DNA of 64,000 bases from Chloroflexota bacterium (GTDB lineage: Bacteria; Chloroflexota; Anaerolineae; Anaerolineales; Villigracilaceae), in assembly GCA_023459215.1 (NCBI GenBank), contig JAEWVF010000061.1:25937-89936 (forward strand), given 5' to 3'. The position numbers and the translations under genes were made by a program. Below are positions 16,015 to 25,296 of the stretch, in pieces (within the stretch, counting starts at the first letter, position 1; each line of letters starts with the position of its first letter). The notes beneath the pieces were generated by a model, which was not told where the DNA came from, did not search any database, and saw only the letters and a list, made by a program, of their open reading frames with translations.

Positions 16015-19000
16015 ATGACAACCGAACTGGAAAAAATCGAACAAGCCATTCGCGTACTCGACGCACAGCGCGACAGCCTGGGTGACACCGTCGTAGACAC
16101 AGCCCTGGCGCCTCTGCGCGAAAAATTGGCCTTGATTGCCGCCCAGGGCCAGCCGCGCGAAGCAAAACGCAAACTGGCAACCATCCTGTTCGCCGACGTT
16201 TCCGGCTTCACCGCCATGTCCGAAAAGCTGGACGCCGAGGAAGTTACCGAGTTACTCAACGCCCTGTGGACACGCCTGGATGCAGCTATCACCACCCACG
16301 GTGGGCAAATTGACAAGCATACCGGAGATGGTGTGATGGCCCTCTGGGGCGCAGATTCGGCCCGCGAAGATGACCCCGAACGCGCCGTTCGGGCTGCGCT
16401 GGAGATGCAAGCCGCCCTGGCCTCCTTTCGGCCAACCCAGAATGTCTCACTGGGTTTACGAGTGGGTATCAACACCGGGCCGGTGCTGCTGGGCGAAATC
16501 GGCTCAACCCGCGAATTTACCGCCATGGGAGATGCTGTCAACCTGGCTTCGCGTCTGGAAAATGCTGCCCCGGTAGGCCAGGTGCTGGTTTCGCACGATA
16601 CCTACCGCCACATAGCAGGTTTATTCGAAGTCTGCCCGCAAACGCCGCTATCGGTTAAGGGCAAACGCGAGCCAGTTCAAACCTATCTTGTCGAGCGCGC
16701 CAGGCCACACGCTTTCCGGATGAACACACGCGGCATCGAAGGCGTTGTTACCCGCATGATCGGGCGTGAAACAGAACTGGGCGCGCTGCAAAACACCTTT
16801 GAAAACGTTGTAAAAACCGGCGAAACGCGCATGCTGGTCATCACAGGCGAGGCCGGGATGGGAAAAAGCCGCCTGTTGCACGAGTTCGAAAAATGGCTCG
16901 ACCTGCATCCAGGCAGGGTTCGGGTTTTCAAAGGCCGCGCCACGCCCTCGCTGCAGGGCGTCCCCTATGGAATTGTGCGCGATCTGTTTGCCCGCAGCTT
17001 CGACATCCTGGAGAGCGATAACGCCGCCGCAGCCCTGGAAAAATTCCGCGCGGGGATGGAAGGAATCCTGCCACCCGAAAAAGCCGACCTGGTTGGACAC
17101 TGGGTCGGCTTCGATTTCTCGAACAGCCCGGCAGTGCAAAAACTGGCGGGGATTACCGGCTTTGGAAAACTGGCCCAGGCCTACCTGGGCAACTATCTGC
17201 GCGCCGTAAGCGCGCATAACCCGACTCTCATCTTTTTCGATGACTTGCACTGGGCCGACGATAGCTCGCTCGACCTGATTACCCAACTGGCTGCGACAAT
17301 GCCGCACTCGCAGTTGCTCCTGGTAGGGTTGACTCGCCCCGATCTGTTCGAGCGGCAGCCAGGCTGGGCAAACGGTCTGGCCTCTTGCAGCCGCCTCGAT
17401 CTCAAACTGCTATCCCCGCAAGACAGCCGCACCCTGGTCGATGAAATCCTGAAAAAGGTGGAAGTTATCCCCGATTCATTGCGCAACCTGGTGGTGGGCA
17501 GCGCCGAAGGTAATCCCTATTACCTGGAGGAACTTCTCAAAATGATGCTGGATGCCGGCGTCATTGAACCCAAGCCGGGAGAACAGGATCGCTGGCGCGT
17601 AAACCCGGAGCGCTTGGAAGCGACGCGTGTCCCGCCCACGCTGACAGGCATCTTGCAAGCCCGCCTCGATAGCCTGCCGCGCTCCGAACGGGAGCTGTTG
17701 CAATGCGCCGCCGTGGTAGGAAGGCTGTTCTGGGATGCAGCCATCAGCGAAGTTTCCGCGGGAGAGCGGCAAAAGGTACGAGCAACACTTGACGCCATCA
17801 GCCGGCGCGAGATGATTTTCTGGCAGGAGCATTCGGCCTTTGCCGGCACCCAGGAATATGCTTTCAAGCATACCCTGCTGCACGATGTGACTTATGAAAC
17901 AGTGCTCCTGAAACTGCGCCGCGATTATCATGCCCGCACCGCCCGCTGGCTGGAAACCCACGCTGGGGAACGCATCAGCGAATACGCCGGATTAATCGCC
18001 GGACACCTGGAGCGCGCCAACCTGGCAGGGCAAGCCATCCATTACCTGCGCCTGGCCGGCGAGAGAGCTTTGGGCGCTTACGCCTACCGCGAGGCAGCGG
18101 ATTACTTCAAACGAGCGCTAAGCCACATCCCGGATGAAAACATTGAACGCACGCCGCTGCTGGTGCAATTGGGTGAAACATTGTGGTATCTCGGCGAATA
18201 CGAACAGGCGCAAACCCGCCTGCAAGAAGGGGTCACCCTGGCGAAAAAACATGGCCAGGCTGAGTATCGCTCTGATGCGCTGGTGCATCTGGGAGCGATT
18301 GCCAGGAAGCAAGGAAACTGGGTGCAAGCCAGGGCGCATCTGACAGAAAGTTTGGCAATTGCCCGCCAGGTGGAAAACCAAAACAAGATCGCCAATGCGT
18401 TACACAACCTGGCCTGGGTGGATATCCGCCAGGGAGCGTATCAGGAAGCCAGGGTTCAGCTCGCTGAAAGCCGGTTGCTCTACCAAACGCAGGATAATCG
18501 CAGCGGGCTGGCAGATGTGCTCAACGGCCTGGGAACAGTCGCCCTTAACCTGGGCGAATATGATGAGACCCGGCAACTTTACCAGGAGAGTTTGGCCCTG
18601 TTCCACGAAGTGGGCGACCGGCCAGGTGAGTCAGCAGCCCTGGTCAACCTGGGCGAAACAGCCCGCCGCCAAGGGGATTACACCGCCGCCCGCACCTATT
18701 ATGAAGCCGCATTGAGAATTGACCACGAGATCGGCGATGAGTTGCTGGCAGCCATGACTCTGGGCAACCTGGGACACACCTCCCTGGCTTGCCAGGATTA
18801 TGCCGCAGCCGAAGAATATTACCGAAATGGCCTGCAAGCCGCCCTCGAGATTAACGATCTTCCCGATATGCTCGACATCCTGTCCGGGCTGGCTGGTGTC
18901 CTATCGCAAACAGCCCGACAAGAACAGGCGTTAACCGTTCTGGGAGCGGTTCTGGATCACCCTGCGCTCGAAGATGAAAGCCGATCAATCGCCGACCAGG

Positions 19001-19119
19001 CCCTGGAAACCTTGCAAACCCACCTCTCGCCGCAAGAGATCGAAGCCGGGCTGGCAAGCGGCCGCGGCCAACCTCCCGAAAACATCATCAAAAAACTTTT
19101 GGAGCTACCCAGCCGATAA
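16015..19119 (+). CDS. Class III nucleotidyl cyclase with AAA ATPase and TPR domains
   Basis: A 1034-residue signalling protein. Residues about 1-50 are a short coiled region. About 52-240 form a class III cyclase domain: metal Asp61 in LFADVSGFTAMSE, Asp105 in KHTGDGVMALWG, and EFTAMGDAVNLASRLE with the Asn and Arg of the transition-state site, so it looks catalytically competent. An ATPase domain follows with Walker A GEAGMGKSR (about residue 280) and Walker B LIFFDDLHWAD. From about residue 670 tetratricopeptide repeats run to the end (repeated NLG...Y..A and EALxI patterns). AGAGGCAGG precedes the ATG. It presumably makes cAMP or cGMP in response to an ATPase/TPR-sensed signal; substrate and signal are not determinable. 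A second, unrelated-in-detail example lies at 33673. Confidence 0.85.
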   Translation: MTTELEKIEQAIRVLDAQRDSLGDTVVDTALAPLREKLALIAAQGQPREAKRKLATILFADVSGFTAMSEKLDAEEVTELLNALWTRLDAAITTHGGQIDKHTGDGVMALWGADSAREDDPERAVRAALEMQAALASFRPTQNVSLGLRVGINTGPVLLGEIGSTREFTAMGDAVNLASRLENAAPVGQVLVSHDTYRHIAGLFEVCPQTPLSVKGKREPVQTYLVERARPHAFRMNTRGIEGVVTRMIGRETELGALQNTFENVVKTGETRMLVITGEAGMGKSRLLHEFEKWLDLHPGRVRVFKGRATPSLQGVPYGIVRDLFARSFDILESDNAAAALEKFRAGMEGILPPEKADLVGHWVGFDFSNSPAVQKLAGITGFGKLAQAYLGNYLRAVSAHNPTLIFFDDLHWADDSSLDLITQLAATMPHSQLLLVGLTRPDLFERQPGWANGLASCSRLDLKLLSPQDSRTLVDEILKKVEVIPDSLRNLVVGSAEGNPYYLEELLKMMLDAGVIEPKPGEQDRWRVNPERLEATRVPPTLTGILQARLDSLPRSERELLQCAAVVGRLFWDAAISEVSAGERQKVRATLDAISRREMIFWQEHSAFAGTQEYAFKHTLLHDVTYETVLLKLRRDYHARTARWLETHAGERISEYAGLIAGHLERANLAGQAIHYLRLAGERALGAYAYREAADYFKRALSHIPDENIERTPLLVQLGETLWYLGEYEQAQTRLQEGVTLAKKHGQAEYRSDALVHLGAIARKQGNWVQARAHLTESLAIARQVENQNKIANALHNLAWVDIRQGAYQEARVQLAESRLLYQTQDNRSGLADVLNGLGTVALNLGEYDETRQLYQESLALFHEVGDRPGESAALVNLGETARRQGDYTAARTYYEAALRIDHEIGDELLAAMTLGNLGHTSLACQDYAAAEEYYRNGLQAALEINDLPDMLDILSGLAGVLSQTARQEQALTVLGAVLDHPALEDESRSIADQALETLQTHLSPQEIEAGLASGRGQPPENIIKKLLELPSR

Positions 19120-19146
19120 AACTTGCCGGCCGCCCGCTTTTTGACA

Positions 19147-19180
19147 AAAATCCCCTGACACATCCATGCCAGGGGATTTT
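19147..19180. terminator. Terminator between convergent genes
   Basis: AAAATCCCCTG (19147-19157) and CAGGGGATTTT (19170-19180) form an 11-bp stem with A/T tails on both sides. It lies between the cyclase-TPR gene and the convergent methyltransferase gene and can serve both. Confidence 0.8.
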
Positions 19181-19196
19181 GTTCGCATTTTAACGA

Positions 19197-19895
19197 TTAC
19201 CAGATACCCGGGATCAGACGATAGCGGGTTTGTTGAGCGTATTCCTTGTAACCAGGCAATTCCTCGTGCAAGGTCTTATCCTCCAGCGCGGTGCGGACGA
19301 TGAGGACGATAGCCGTCAAACTGGCGGGAATCAAGGCCCAGGCCGAACCCAGCAGGAAGGGTGTCGCCAGGTAGCATAAAATCGTGCCAACGTAGCCGGG
19401 ATGACGCACAAAACGGTAGGGGCCGCCAGTTGCCACCCGATGCTCGCGGTCAGTCTGGATGCGGACAATGGCGCTGAAATAGGCGTTGGCAACCATTGAC
19501 CACAGCACGATGACATCGTAGCCCAGGATCGCCGCTGCCAGCCCGGCAATTTGCGCCCACAACGGGAATGGCGCAGCCCAGCCAAAGCGCACATCCAGGC
19601 AGGCCACCAGGTAAGTGACCAACAGGAAAACGCCCATGATGGACACGGCGATGAAGTCCCATTGCTTGCGGTCTTTGGGCGGACGAGCGCGCTCAGCCAG
19701 CATTTGCGGGTTGACCGGCAGGATAAAAATCGCCGCGCCAAGCGACCAGAGAATGTAAACTGCCGAAAGCGCCCAGCCGTTCCACCAGTCCCAGCGGCCA
19801 ACAATACCAAACAAAATCAAAATCAGAACGAGGTTGCCGATGGTTTCGCGCCGCAGCCAGCGCAGGGCGCCCTTTCTGGTTGTGGAAATTTCCAT
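19197..19895 (-). CDS. Isoprenylcysteine carboxyl methyltransferase-like membrane protein
   Basis: A 232-residue integral membrane protein with about five or six hydrophobic segments. The C-terminal region has the hallmarks of the ICMT/phospholipid methyltransferase family: ATGGPYRFVRHPGYVG, then EDKTLHEELPGYKEYAQQTRYRLIPGIW split across a loop, contributing the S-adenosylmethionine site. AAAGGATG precedes the ATG. Bacterial members methylate small membrane-associated substrates that are mostly unknown. The gene is convergent with the cyclase gene and upstream of it lies the ABC permease gene end. Confidence 0.8.
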   Translation of the reverse strand: MEISTTRKGALRWLRRETIGNLVLILILFGIVGRWDWWNGWALSAVYILWSLGAAIFILPVNPQMLAERARPPKDRKQWDFIAVSIMGVFLLVTYLVACLDVRFGWAAPFPLWAQIAGLAAAILGYDVIVLWSMVANAYFSAIVRIQTDREHRVATGGPYRFVRHPGYVGTILCYLATPFLLGSAWALIPASLTAIVLIVRTALEDKTLHEELPGYKEYAQQTRYRLIPGIW

Positions 19896-19984
19896 AAGTC
19901 ATCCTTTCCTGATTGGTCTCGATATGACGCAGCCGAACAGGGTGAAGCCTGTATCGAAATTCGCCGCCTACTCGACCAACCAGT

Positions 19985-22537
19985 TCACTCATAACGGAGC
20001 GCCTCGACCACGTTCAAGCCCGCCGCCTGTCTGGCTGGGATAATCGCAGCCAGCACGCCAAAGAGCAAGCCAATCGCAATCGCAGCCAGAACGCCAGATG
20101 CGGGGAAGTAATAGCCCATGGGGAACATGACATCGATGGCAGTCACAAAAACATAGCCGAGATACAAGCCTCCCAGGATGCCAAAGGCTGTTCCGAGGGC
20201 AGCCAGCAAAAGCGCCTCGGCTACAACCAGCGAGCGGATTTGTTTGCGGGTGCTGCCAACCGCCCGCAACATGCCGATTTCGCGGGTGCGCTCGATCACG
20301 TTAATCGCCAGGGTGTTGAGCATGGCAATCAGCGAGGGTAGGGCCAGGATGGCGAATAAAGCGTAAATCCCGTAAAAAGCGGCGTTCATCATGCCCATCA
20401 GGGAAGCGTAATAATCCGCACCGGAGATCACCTTGAATTGCGGATAGGCCACCGCCAGGGTTTTAATCTGGCTCCCAACCAACTCATGATTGGCTCCGTC
20501 TTGCAAGTCGATTTGCAGGAAAACATCTTCCGTGGTGCCAAAATCGGTTTGCAGGTTGGATTGCGAAAGATAAGCGGTTGTTAATTTGGCGTTCAGCAAA
20601 TCGGTGGCAACTGCGGCAATGCGATAGGAGACGCGCCCAGTGGGTGTCGCCAGTTCAACCAAATCGCCGACCTGGGCCTGCATCGCAATCAGGAATGGCC
20701 CATTGGCAATCAGGACTCGCTCACGGGAAAGTTCAGCATAAACGGACGGGCCGCCTTCCGAAAATACCAGACCGCTGGCCTGCTGGAAAGCCTCCGGCTC
20801 GATGCCGATCAGTGAAATGGCCTGCCCCTGGCTGCTCGAAACAGCGTAACGGAAGGTGCTGACCGCATTGACCCCATCCAACGCGCGCAGGCCATCCGCC
20901 AGTTCAGGGGTCGCGCCAACGTTGCTGTTCCAAACGCCAATCGAAGGCGGGACCAGCAAATAGTCGCTGCCCAGGCTGTCCTTGATCATCCCACCCAACA
21001 TGCCCGTCATGCTCGAAACCAGGCCCCCGGCAGCGACAATCACCGCCAGACCGAGCATGCTGGCCGAGGCCGTTACCGCCACGCGGGTCGGCTGGCGAAC
21101 CAGGTTGTTCTGGGCCAGTCCGCCAATCCCCTGGCGGAGATAGGCCAGCGCCACCAAACGCCCAAAGATTGCGGCGCAAGGACGCACCAGGGCCGGGGCA
21201 ATTAGCACCAGACTGAGCAGGAAAACAAACCCACCAGGGATGATCAAGGCCGATTGACCCGAAAAAATCGCCGCGACAGAAAGAATGGACAGGACAGCCC
21301 CGCCCAACGCCCCTCTGCCAACCTCCCGTTGCGTGGAAGCGTCCGCCAGCGAAGGGCGCAAGGCCTCGAGCGGGGTGACGCGGCTGGCGTTGAACGCCGG
21401 GATCAACCCGGCCAGCACCGTCACCCCCACCCCAGCCAGGATCGAGATCAGAACCAGCCCAGGCGAGATAACCGGCCAGCCCAATTGCAGGTTGATGAAG
21501 GAACTCATCGGCCCCTGGGCCAGGCGGATCACGCCAACCGAAAGCAGGTAGCCCAACAAAAGGCCAATCCCGGAGCCAAGCAGACCCTGGATCAAGCCTT
21601 CCGCCAGAATCATCCCTAAAATGGTGCGGCGGGTGGCGCCCAGGGCGCGCAACATGCCAATATCACGGCGACGCTCACTGACCACGGTGCGGAAGGTGTT
21701 GAAAATGATGAATCCACCCATGAAAAGGGCCAGCAAACCAAAAATGCTCAATGCAACCTGACCCAGTTCCATGGTGGCGAAGAGTTCATCACCGGCAACA
21801 AGTGTGCCGACCTTGAAATTTTCGCCCAGGGCGGCTTCAATATTGTTTTGAATCTCAGCGCGGCGCTGCTGGTCGGCAAAGGCTTCCACGTTCAGTTCGA
21901 TGATGTTGACCATGCCAGTATCGCCAGTCATCCGTTGGGCCTGGGCAAGCGGAACCAAAACTTCTTCGTTGCCGGGAGCAATCCGGCCAGGCAGCAAGCC
22001 GACGATGGTCAGTTCAGTAACCCCATTGGCAGCAGGCAGACGCAGGGTATCGCCGACCTTCGCCGCAAAAGCATCCGCCAGGGTTTGGCTGATCACCGCC
22101 GCGGCGGCGTCAGAATCGTTCAGGTAACGGCCAGCAACTACCGGGTAGGCGCGGATGGCGCGGGCGCTCTCCGGCGAGACGCCCACCAGGTTGACGGCGG
22201 TCACGGCATCGGGGCGAGTTGCATCCCGATCCGCAAAGTCAGCCGGCAAATTGACGGTGCGCAGGAGCGAAGCCGCCACTGCGCGGACTCCATCCAGGTC
22301 CCGCAGCTTCTCGGCGGCAGTCGGGTCAAAAAGGCCGCCAGCAGCGCTGGTGATGGTGAAATCAACGTTCCCTTCCGCGCCCTGAACATTGGCCTGCAAG
22401 GCAGCAACCATGGTTGGCAGGACAGTGTTCATGCCAAAAATCAACAGGACGCCAAAAATAATGGCGAGGGTGGTTAAAAAGGTGCGCAATTTGCGCCCCA
22501 AAAGGTAACGAGTAGCGAGGGTCAGTTGGATGGACAT
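19985..22537 (-). CDS. ABC transporter permease, two FtsX domains
   Basis: An 850-residue permease of the MacB/LolC-like FtsX type. It starts ATRYLLGRKLRTFLTTLAIIFG (first membrane anchor), has a large extracytoplasmic domain, then three segments including FNTFRTVVSERRRDIGMLRALG. The arrangement repeats in the second half (ARQPTRVAVTASASMLGLAV and INVIERTREIGMLRAVGSTRKQI), ending in ARQAAGLNVVEALRYE. Two FtsX domains in one chain suggest it forms the membrane pore alone. Its ATPase is the gene at 23012, separated from it by the inserted four-helix-bundle element. The ribosome binding site (AGGAAATC) lies inside the flanking repeat. Substrate unknown: lipoprotein, lipid or peptide export are typical. 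Confidence 0.88.
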   Translation of the reverse strand: MSIQLTLATRYLLGRKLRTFLTTLAIIFGVLLIFGMNTVLPTMVAALQANVQGAEGNVDFTITSAAGGLFDPTAAEKLRDLDGVRAVAASLLRTVNLPADFADRDATRPDAVTAVNLVGVSPESARAIRAYPVVAGRYLNDSDAAAAVISQTLADAFAAKVGDTLRLPAANGVTELTIVGLLPGRIAPGNEEVLVPLAQAQRMTGDTGMVNIIELNVEAFADQQRRAEIQNNIEAALGENFKVGTLVAGDELFATMELGQVALSIFGLLALFMGGFIIFNTFRTVVSERRRDIGMLRALGATRRTILGMILAEGLIQGLLGSGIGLLLGYLLSVGVIRLAQGPMSSFINLQLGWPVISPGLVLISILAGVGVTVLAGLIPAFNASRVTPLEALRPSLADASTQREVGRGALGGAVLSILSVAAIFSGQSALIIPGGFVFLLSLVLIAPALVRPCAAIFGRLVALAYLRQGIGGLAQNNLVRQPTRVAVTASASMLGLAVIVAAGGLVSSMTGMLGGMIKDSLGSDYLLVPPSIGVWNSNVGATPELADGLRALDGVNAVSTFRYAVSSSQGQAISLIGIEPEAFQQASGLVFSEGGPSVYAELSRERVLIANGPFLIAMQAQVGDLVELATPTGRVSYRIAAVATDLLNAKLTTAYLSQSNLQTDFGTTEDVFLQIDLQDGANHELVGSQIKTLAVAYPQFKVISGADYYASLMGMMNAAFYGIYALFAILALPSLIAMLNTLAINVIERTREIGMLRAVGSTRKQIRSLVVAEALLLAALGTAFGILGGLYLGYVFVTAIDVMFPMGYYFPASGVLAAIAIGLLFGVLAAIIPARQAAGLNVVEALRYE

Positions 22538-22540
22538 TTT

Positions 22541-22610
22541 GTGATTTCCTGATTTAGTGATTTGGTGATTGTATAATTCACGTAATCACTAAATGAATTA
22601 TGGAGGTCTT
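22541..22610. repeat. Left flank of four-helix-bundle cassette, TGATTTGG repeats
   Basis: The sequence carries GATTTCCTGATTTAGTGATT and the following TGGTGATT (22544-22570), an irregular 7-9-bp period. It is inverted relative to ATCACTAAAT copies at 22584-22593 and to the right flank at 22998-23017. GTATAAT at 22570-22576 may be the -10 box of the enclosed gene. Confidence 0.6.
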
Positions 22611-22957
22611 ATGAATCCAGATGAGCTACGAGCCAGGACGCGAGCGTTTCATTACGGGTGGTAAAGTTGGTTCAAACTTTGCCCAAAAACATGATTGCAG
22701 ACGTTCTCGGCAAACAGGTTTTACGCTGCGCAACTTCAGTGGGCGCCAATTATCGGGCGGCTTGCCGGGCACAAAGCGGGGCAATGTTTATTGCAAAGTT
22801 ATCCATCGTAGTAGAGGAGGCTGACGAAACCGTATATTGGTTGGAACTCATCCGCGATGCCAGTTTGGTGAAACCAGAATTGCTGGCTGAGCTGATTGAC
22901 GAAGCCGAGCAAATTCTAAAAATCATGGCATCCTCACGAAAAACTGCAAGGAATTGA
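22611..22957 (+). pseudogene. Four-helix bundle protein gene with a 1-base frameshift
   Basis: The ATG at 22611 has a good GGAGG 5 nt upstream and reads MNPDELRARTRAFHYG, then hits a stop at 22662. The adjacent frame continues VVKLVQTLPKNMIADVLGKQ, SVGANYRAACRAQS and AKLSIVVEEADETVYWLELI to a TGA at 22957. Adding one G to the GGG at 22656-22658 restores a single chain of about 115 residues. This is the four-helix bundle family related to 23S rRNA intervening-sequence proteins and Avd. It is either a young pseudogene or a base-calling error. It is transcribed against the flanking ABC permease and ATPase genes. Confidence 0.8.
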
Positions 22958-23017
22958 GTGATTTTTTGATTTGGTGATTCTTAATCGCTCAATCTCCAAA
23001 TCACCCAATCACTAAAT
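22956..23017. repeat. Right flank of four-helix-bundle cassette
   Basis: GATTTGGTGATTC (22968-22980) and CCAAATCACCCAATCACTAA (22997-23016) mirror the left flank at 22541-22593. The repeat runs into the 3' end of the ABC ATPase gene and supplies its TAG stop at 23012-23014. Confidence 0.6.
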
Positions 23018-23713
23018 GGGTTTCTTGCGCTCTAAAATCGTTTCTTCGGCCACCTTGCCGTCTTTCAGGAAAATAATCCGGTCGGCGTAGGCGGCGATGC
23101 GCGGATCGTGAGTCACCATGACGACCGCGCGGCCAAATTCTTTGCTGACCTGGCGCAGCAAGCCGGCAATCTCATCGCTGGATTTGGTATCCAGGTTGCC
23201 AGTCGGCTCGTCGGCCAGGACGAGTTGCGGCTCGGCCACCAGGGCGCGGGCAATTGCCACCCGTTGCTGCTGGCCGCCGCTTAACTGGTCGGGGCGATGA
23301 CTGAGACGATCGCCCAGGCCGAAGCGGGTCAGCCACTCGCTGGCTTTTTTCTGCGCTTCGGCAGACCTGACGCCATCCAGCGTCACCGGCAGGGCGGCGT
23401 TTTCGAGCGCCGTCAGCACCGGGATCAGGTTATAAAACTGGAAGATAAAGCCCATCTTGCGGCGGCGCAGTTCGGTCAGGGAATCGTCATCCAGATCGTT
23501 CAGGTTATGCCCATCGACCGAGACCGAGCCTTCGCTGGCCTTGTCCAGGCCGCCGAGCAAATGCAACAGGGTCGATTTCCCGCAGCCGGAAGGGCCCATC
23601 ACGGCCACAAACTCACCGGGGCGGATGGAAATCGAAACGTGGTCGAGCGCGGTCACGGCGGTTACGCCGGAGCCGTAAACTTTTGTCAGGTTGGAAGTGG
23701 AGATGATGGTCAT
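23012..23713 (-). CDS. ABC transporter ATP-binding protein (MacB/LolD type)
   Basis: A 233-residue ATPase. It has Walker A GPSGCGKST, the Q-loop in FIFQFYNLIPVLTALEN, signature LSGGQQQRVAIARAL, Walker B LVLADEPTGNLD and the switch His in VMVTHD. The FQFYNLIP and EPTGNLD forms are typical of the family that drives FtsX-type permeases. It starts 7 bases after the SDR gene stop, so the two are cotranscribed. Its permease partner at 19985-22537 lies beyond the inserted four-helix-bundle element. Confidence 0.92.
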   Translation of the reverse strand: MTIISTSNLTKVYGSGVTAVTALDHVSISIRPGEFVAVMGPSGCGKSTLLHLLGGLDKASEGSVSVDGHNLNDLDDDSLTELRRRKMGFIFQFYNLIPVLTALENAALPVTLDGVRSAEAQKKASEWLTRFGLGDRLSHRPDQLSGGQQQRVAIARALVAEPQLVLADEPTGNLDTKSSDEIAGLLRQVSKEFGRAVVMVTHDPRIAAYADRIIFLKDGKVAEETILERKKPI

Positions 23714-23720
23714 CGCATTG

Positions 23721-24593
23721 CTACTTTCTAATCAACTGTTCGGTTGTATCCCATAACCGTCTTTGGGTTTCGCGGTGATAGGCATTCTTATTGGCTTTGG
23801 CAGGCTTATGCGGAGCATCCCAGTAACCGCCTGAAACGGTTTCAAGCGCCGGGTCGGCAGCCAGCCAGGCGTAGGTTTCAGCCATTTTTTCGGGAGTCAG
23901 GGCAAATTTACGCTTGAACTCATACATTTTCAGCAGGAACTTTGGCAGATGTGTCAGGCGCTCATCCGGGATGGCAACGTTGCCAACGCGCACACAGTTG
24001 ACCGTCACGCCTGTTCCCTTCAGCCGCTCGGCCAGGTCGAAGGTAAACATCACCTGGGCCTGCTTGGCATGGTAATAAGCGTGCTGCAACGAGAATTTTT
24101 TCTGCCCGTTCAGGTTGTCGAACTCGATATCGAGAAACGGATAAGTCATCAGCCCCTGGCTGGCCACGGTGATGATACGGCTCGGCGCGCTGGCTTTAAG
24201 CATATCCAGCAACAACTGCGTCAGCAAGAAAATGTTGACATGGTTGGTGGCAAAAACAGTCTCGAGGCCGTCTTCGGTGAGAACCGGCTTGCGTTGGGAA
24301 TGGTCGAAATTGGCGGCATTGTGGATGAGCACATCCAGGCGTTTATGGCGGCTGGAAAATTCAGCCGCGAACTGGCGCACGGAGGCCTGTGAGGCCATAT
24401 CCACGCGGAGCAGTTCCACCCGCTGGCTGTTCGCCGCTTCGCGGACCTCCGCCAACGCCTGCGCGCCGCGCTCCGCCGAGCGGCAGGCCAGGATGACGGT
24501 TGCGCCTGATTTGGCAAGCTGGATCGCAGCGGCTTTGCCGATACCGGAATTTGCGCCGGTGATAATAATGGTTTTATCTGTAAGGTTGGTCAT
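23721..24593 (-). CDS. Short-chain dehydrogenase/reductase
   Basis: A 290-residue SDR enzyme. The NAD(P)-binding TGANSGIGKA lies at the N-terminus, LIHNAAN takes the place of the usual NNAG, catalytic Ser is in IITVASQGL, and Tyr-x3-Lys is in YYHAKQAQ. It most resembles retinol-dehydrogenase-like SDRs acting on hydrophobic alcohols or ketones. ACAATCC-free upstream DNA is short (51 bases to the PadR gene stop). It forms an operon with the PadR regulator before it and the ABC ATPase after it. Substrate unknown. Confidence 0.85.
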   Translation of the reverse strand: MTNLTDKTIIITGANSGIGKAAAIQLAKSGATVILACRSAERGAQALAEVREAANSQRVELLRVDMASQASVRQFAAEFSSRHKRLDVLIHNAANFDHSQRKPVLTEDGLETVFATNHVNIFLLTQLLLDMLKASAPSRIITVASQGLMTYPFLDIEFDNLNGQKKFSLQHAYYHAKQAQVMFTFDLAERLKGTGVTVNCVRVGNVAIPDERLTHLPKFLLKMYEFKRKFALTPEKMAETYAWLAADPALETVSGGYWDAPHKPAKANKNAYHRETQRRLWDTTEQLIRK

Positions 24594-24644
24594 TTTTCTG
24601 AAGAGTTGAAGATCGCAGGTTTAACACGGATTACTGAATACTGT

Positions 24645-25277
24645 TCACTGTTCACTGTTCACTGAACCCGGCGGCGGATAGGTCGAACCCTTGTCGCCCT
24701 TGCGAGGCCGCCCGCGCGGACGGATTTCCGGCTCAGGGAAAGGCTGGCCCTTGATGGCCTCAATGCGCACTTCGGTAATGTCCATCCAGCGCAGGTCAGC
24801 TTCAAGGTGCATAATGGCCTTGTCGAGCAACAGGATTTGTGCCATCCCCTGGCGCGGGTTGTAGCTGTCGCGCAGCGTGGTCATGGCGTGCATTTCCTTG
24901 TAAAGGTGACTGCGCTGGGACTGTAAAATCCGCTCGACGCTGCCTTCTCCCGAAAAAAGCGCCACCACCAGTTTGACAAAAAATTCATCGCGCTGGTGCT
25001 GGGTTTCAACCGCGCAATTGAACCAATCGTGCAGGGCCTGTCGCCCGGATTCTGTCAGGGCATACACCCGGCGAGACGGCTCATCGCCGTGCCCGATGTC
25101 TGAGGCGAGCTTGACCAGCCCGGCTTCATTAAGACGGTCGAGGGTGGTATAAATTTGGGCCGGCTTGACATCCCAGGCCTCCGCCCCGCCGACCACCGCT
25201 TCAAAAGCGGCGCGCAGTTCATAACCGTGGCGAGGTCTTTGGGCAAGTAATCCGAGCAGTGCGTGACGAATAGACAT
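24645..25277 (-). CDS. PadR-family transcriptional regulator
   Basis: A 210-residue regulator. The N-terminal winged helix is typical of PadR: IRHALLGLLAQRPRHGYEL, VKPAQIYTTLDRLNEAGLV and RRVYALTESGRQAL. A coiled C-terminal dimerisation segment follows (Vir domain-like, about residues 95-175). The tail PRGRPRKGDKG is an AT-hook-like basic stretch. PadR proteins commonly repress an adjacent efflux transporter and themselves, fitting the SDR-ABC genes downstream. The 15-bp direct repeats just upstream are the likely binding sites. Confidence 0.88.
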   Translation of the reverse strand: MSIRHALLGLLAQRPRHGYELRAAFEAVVGGAEAWDVKPAQIYTTLDRLNEAGLVKLASDIGHGDEPSRRVYALTESGRQALHDWFNCAVETQHQRDEFFVKLVVALFSGEGSVERILQSQRSHLYKEMHAMTTLRDSYNPRQGMAQILLLDKAIMHLEADLRWMDITEVRIEAIKGQPFPEPEIRPRGRPRKGDKGSTYPPPGSVNSEQ

Positions 25278-25296
25278 GAGCTGAAAGGGAATTTAA

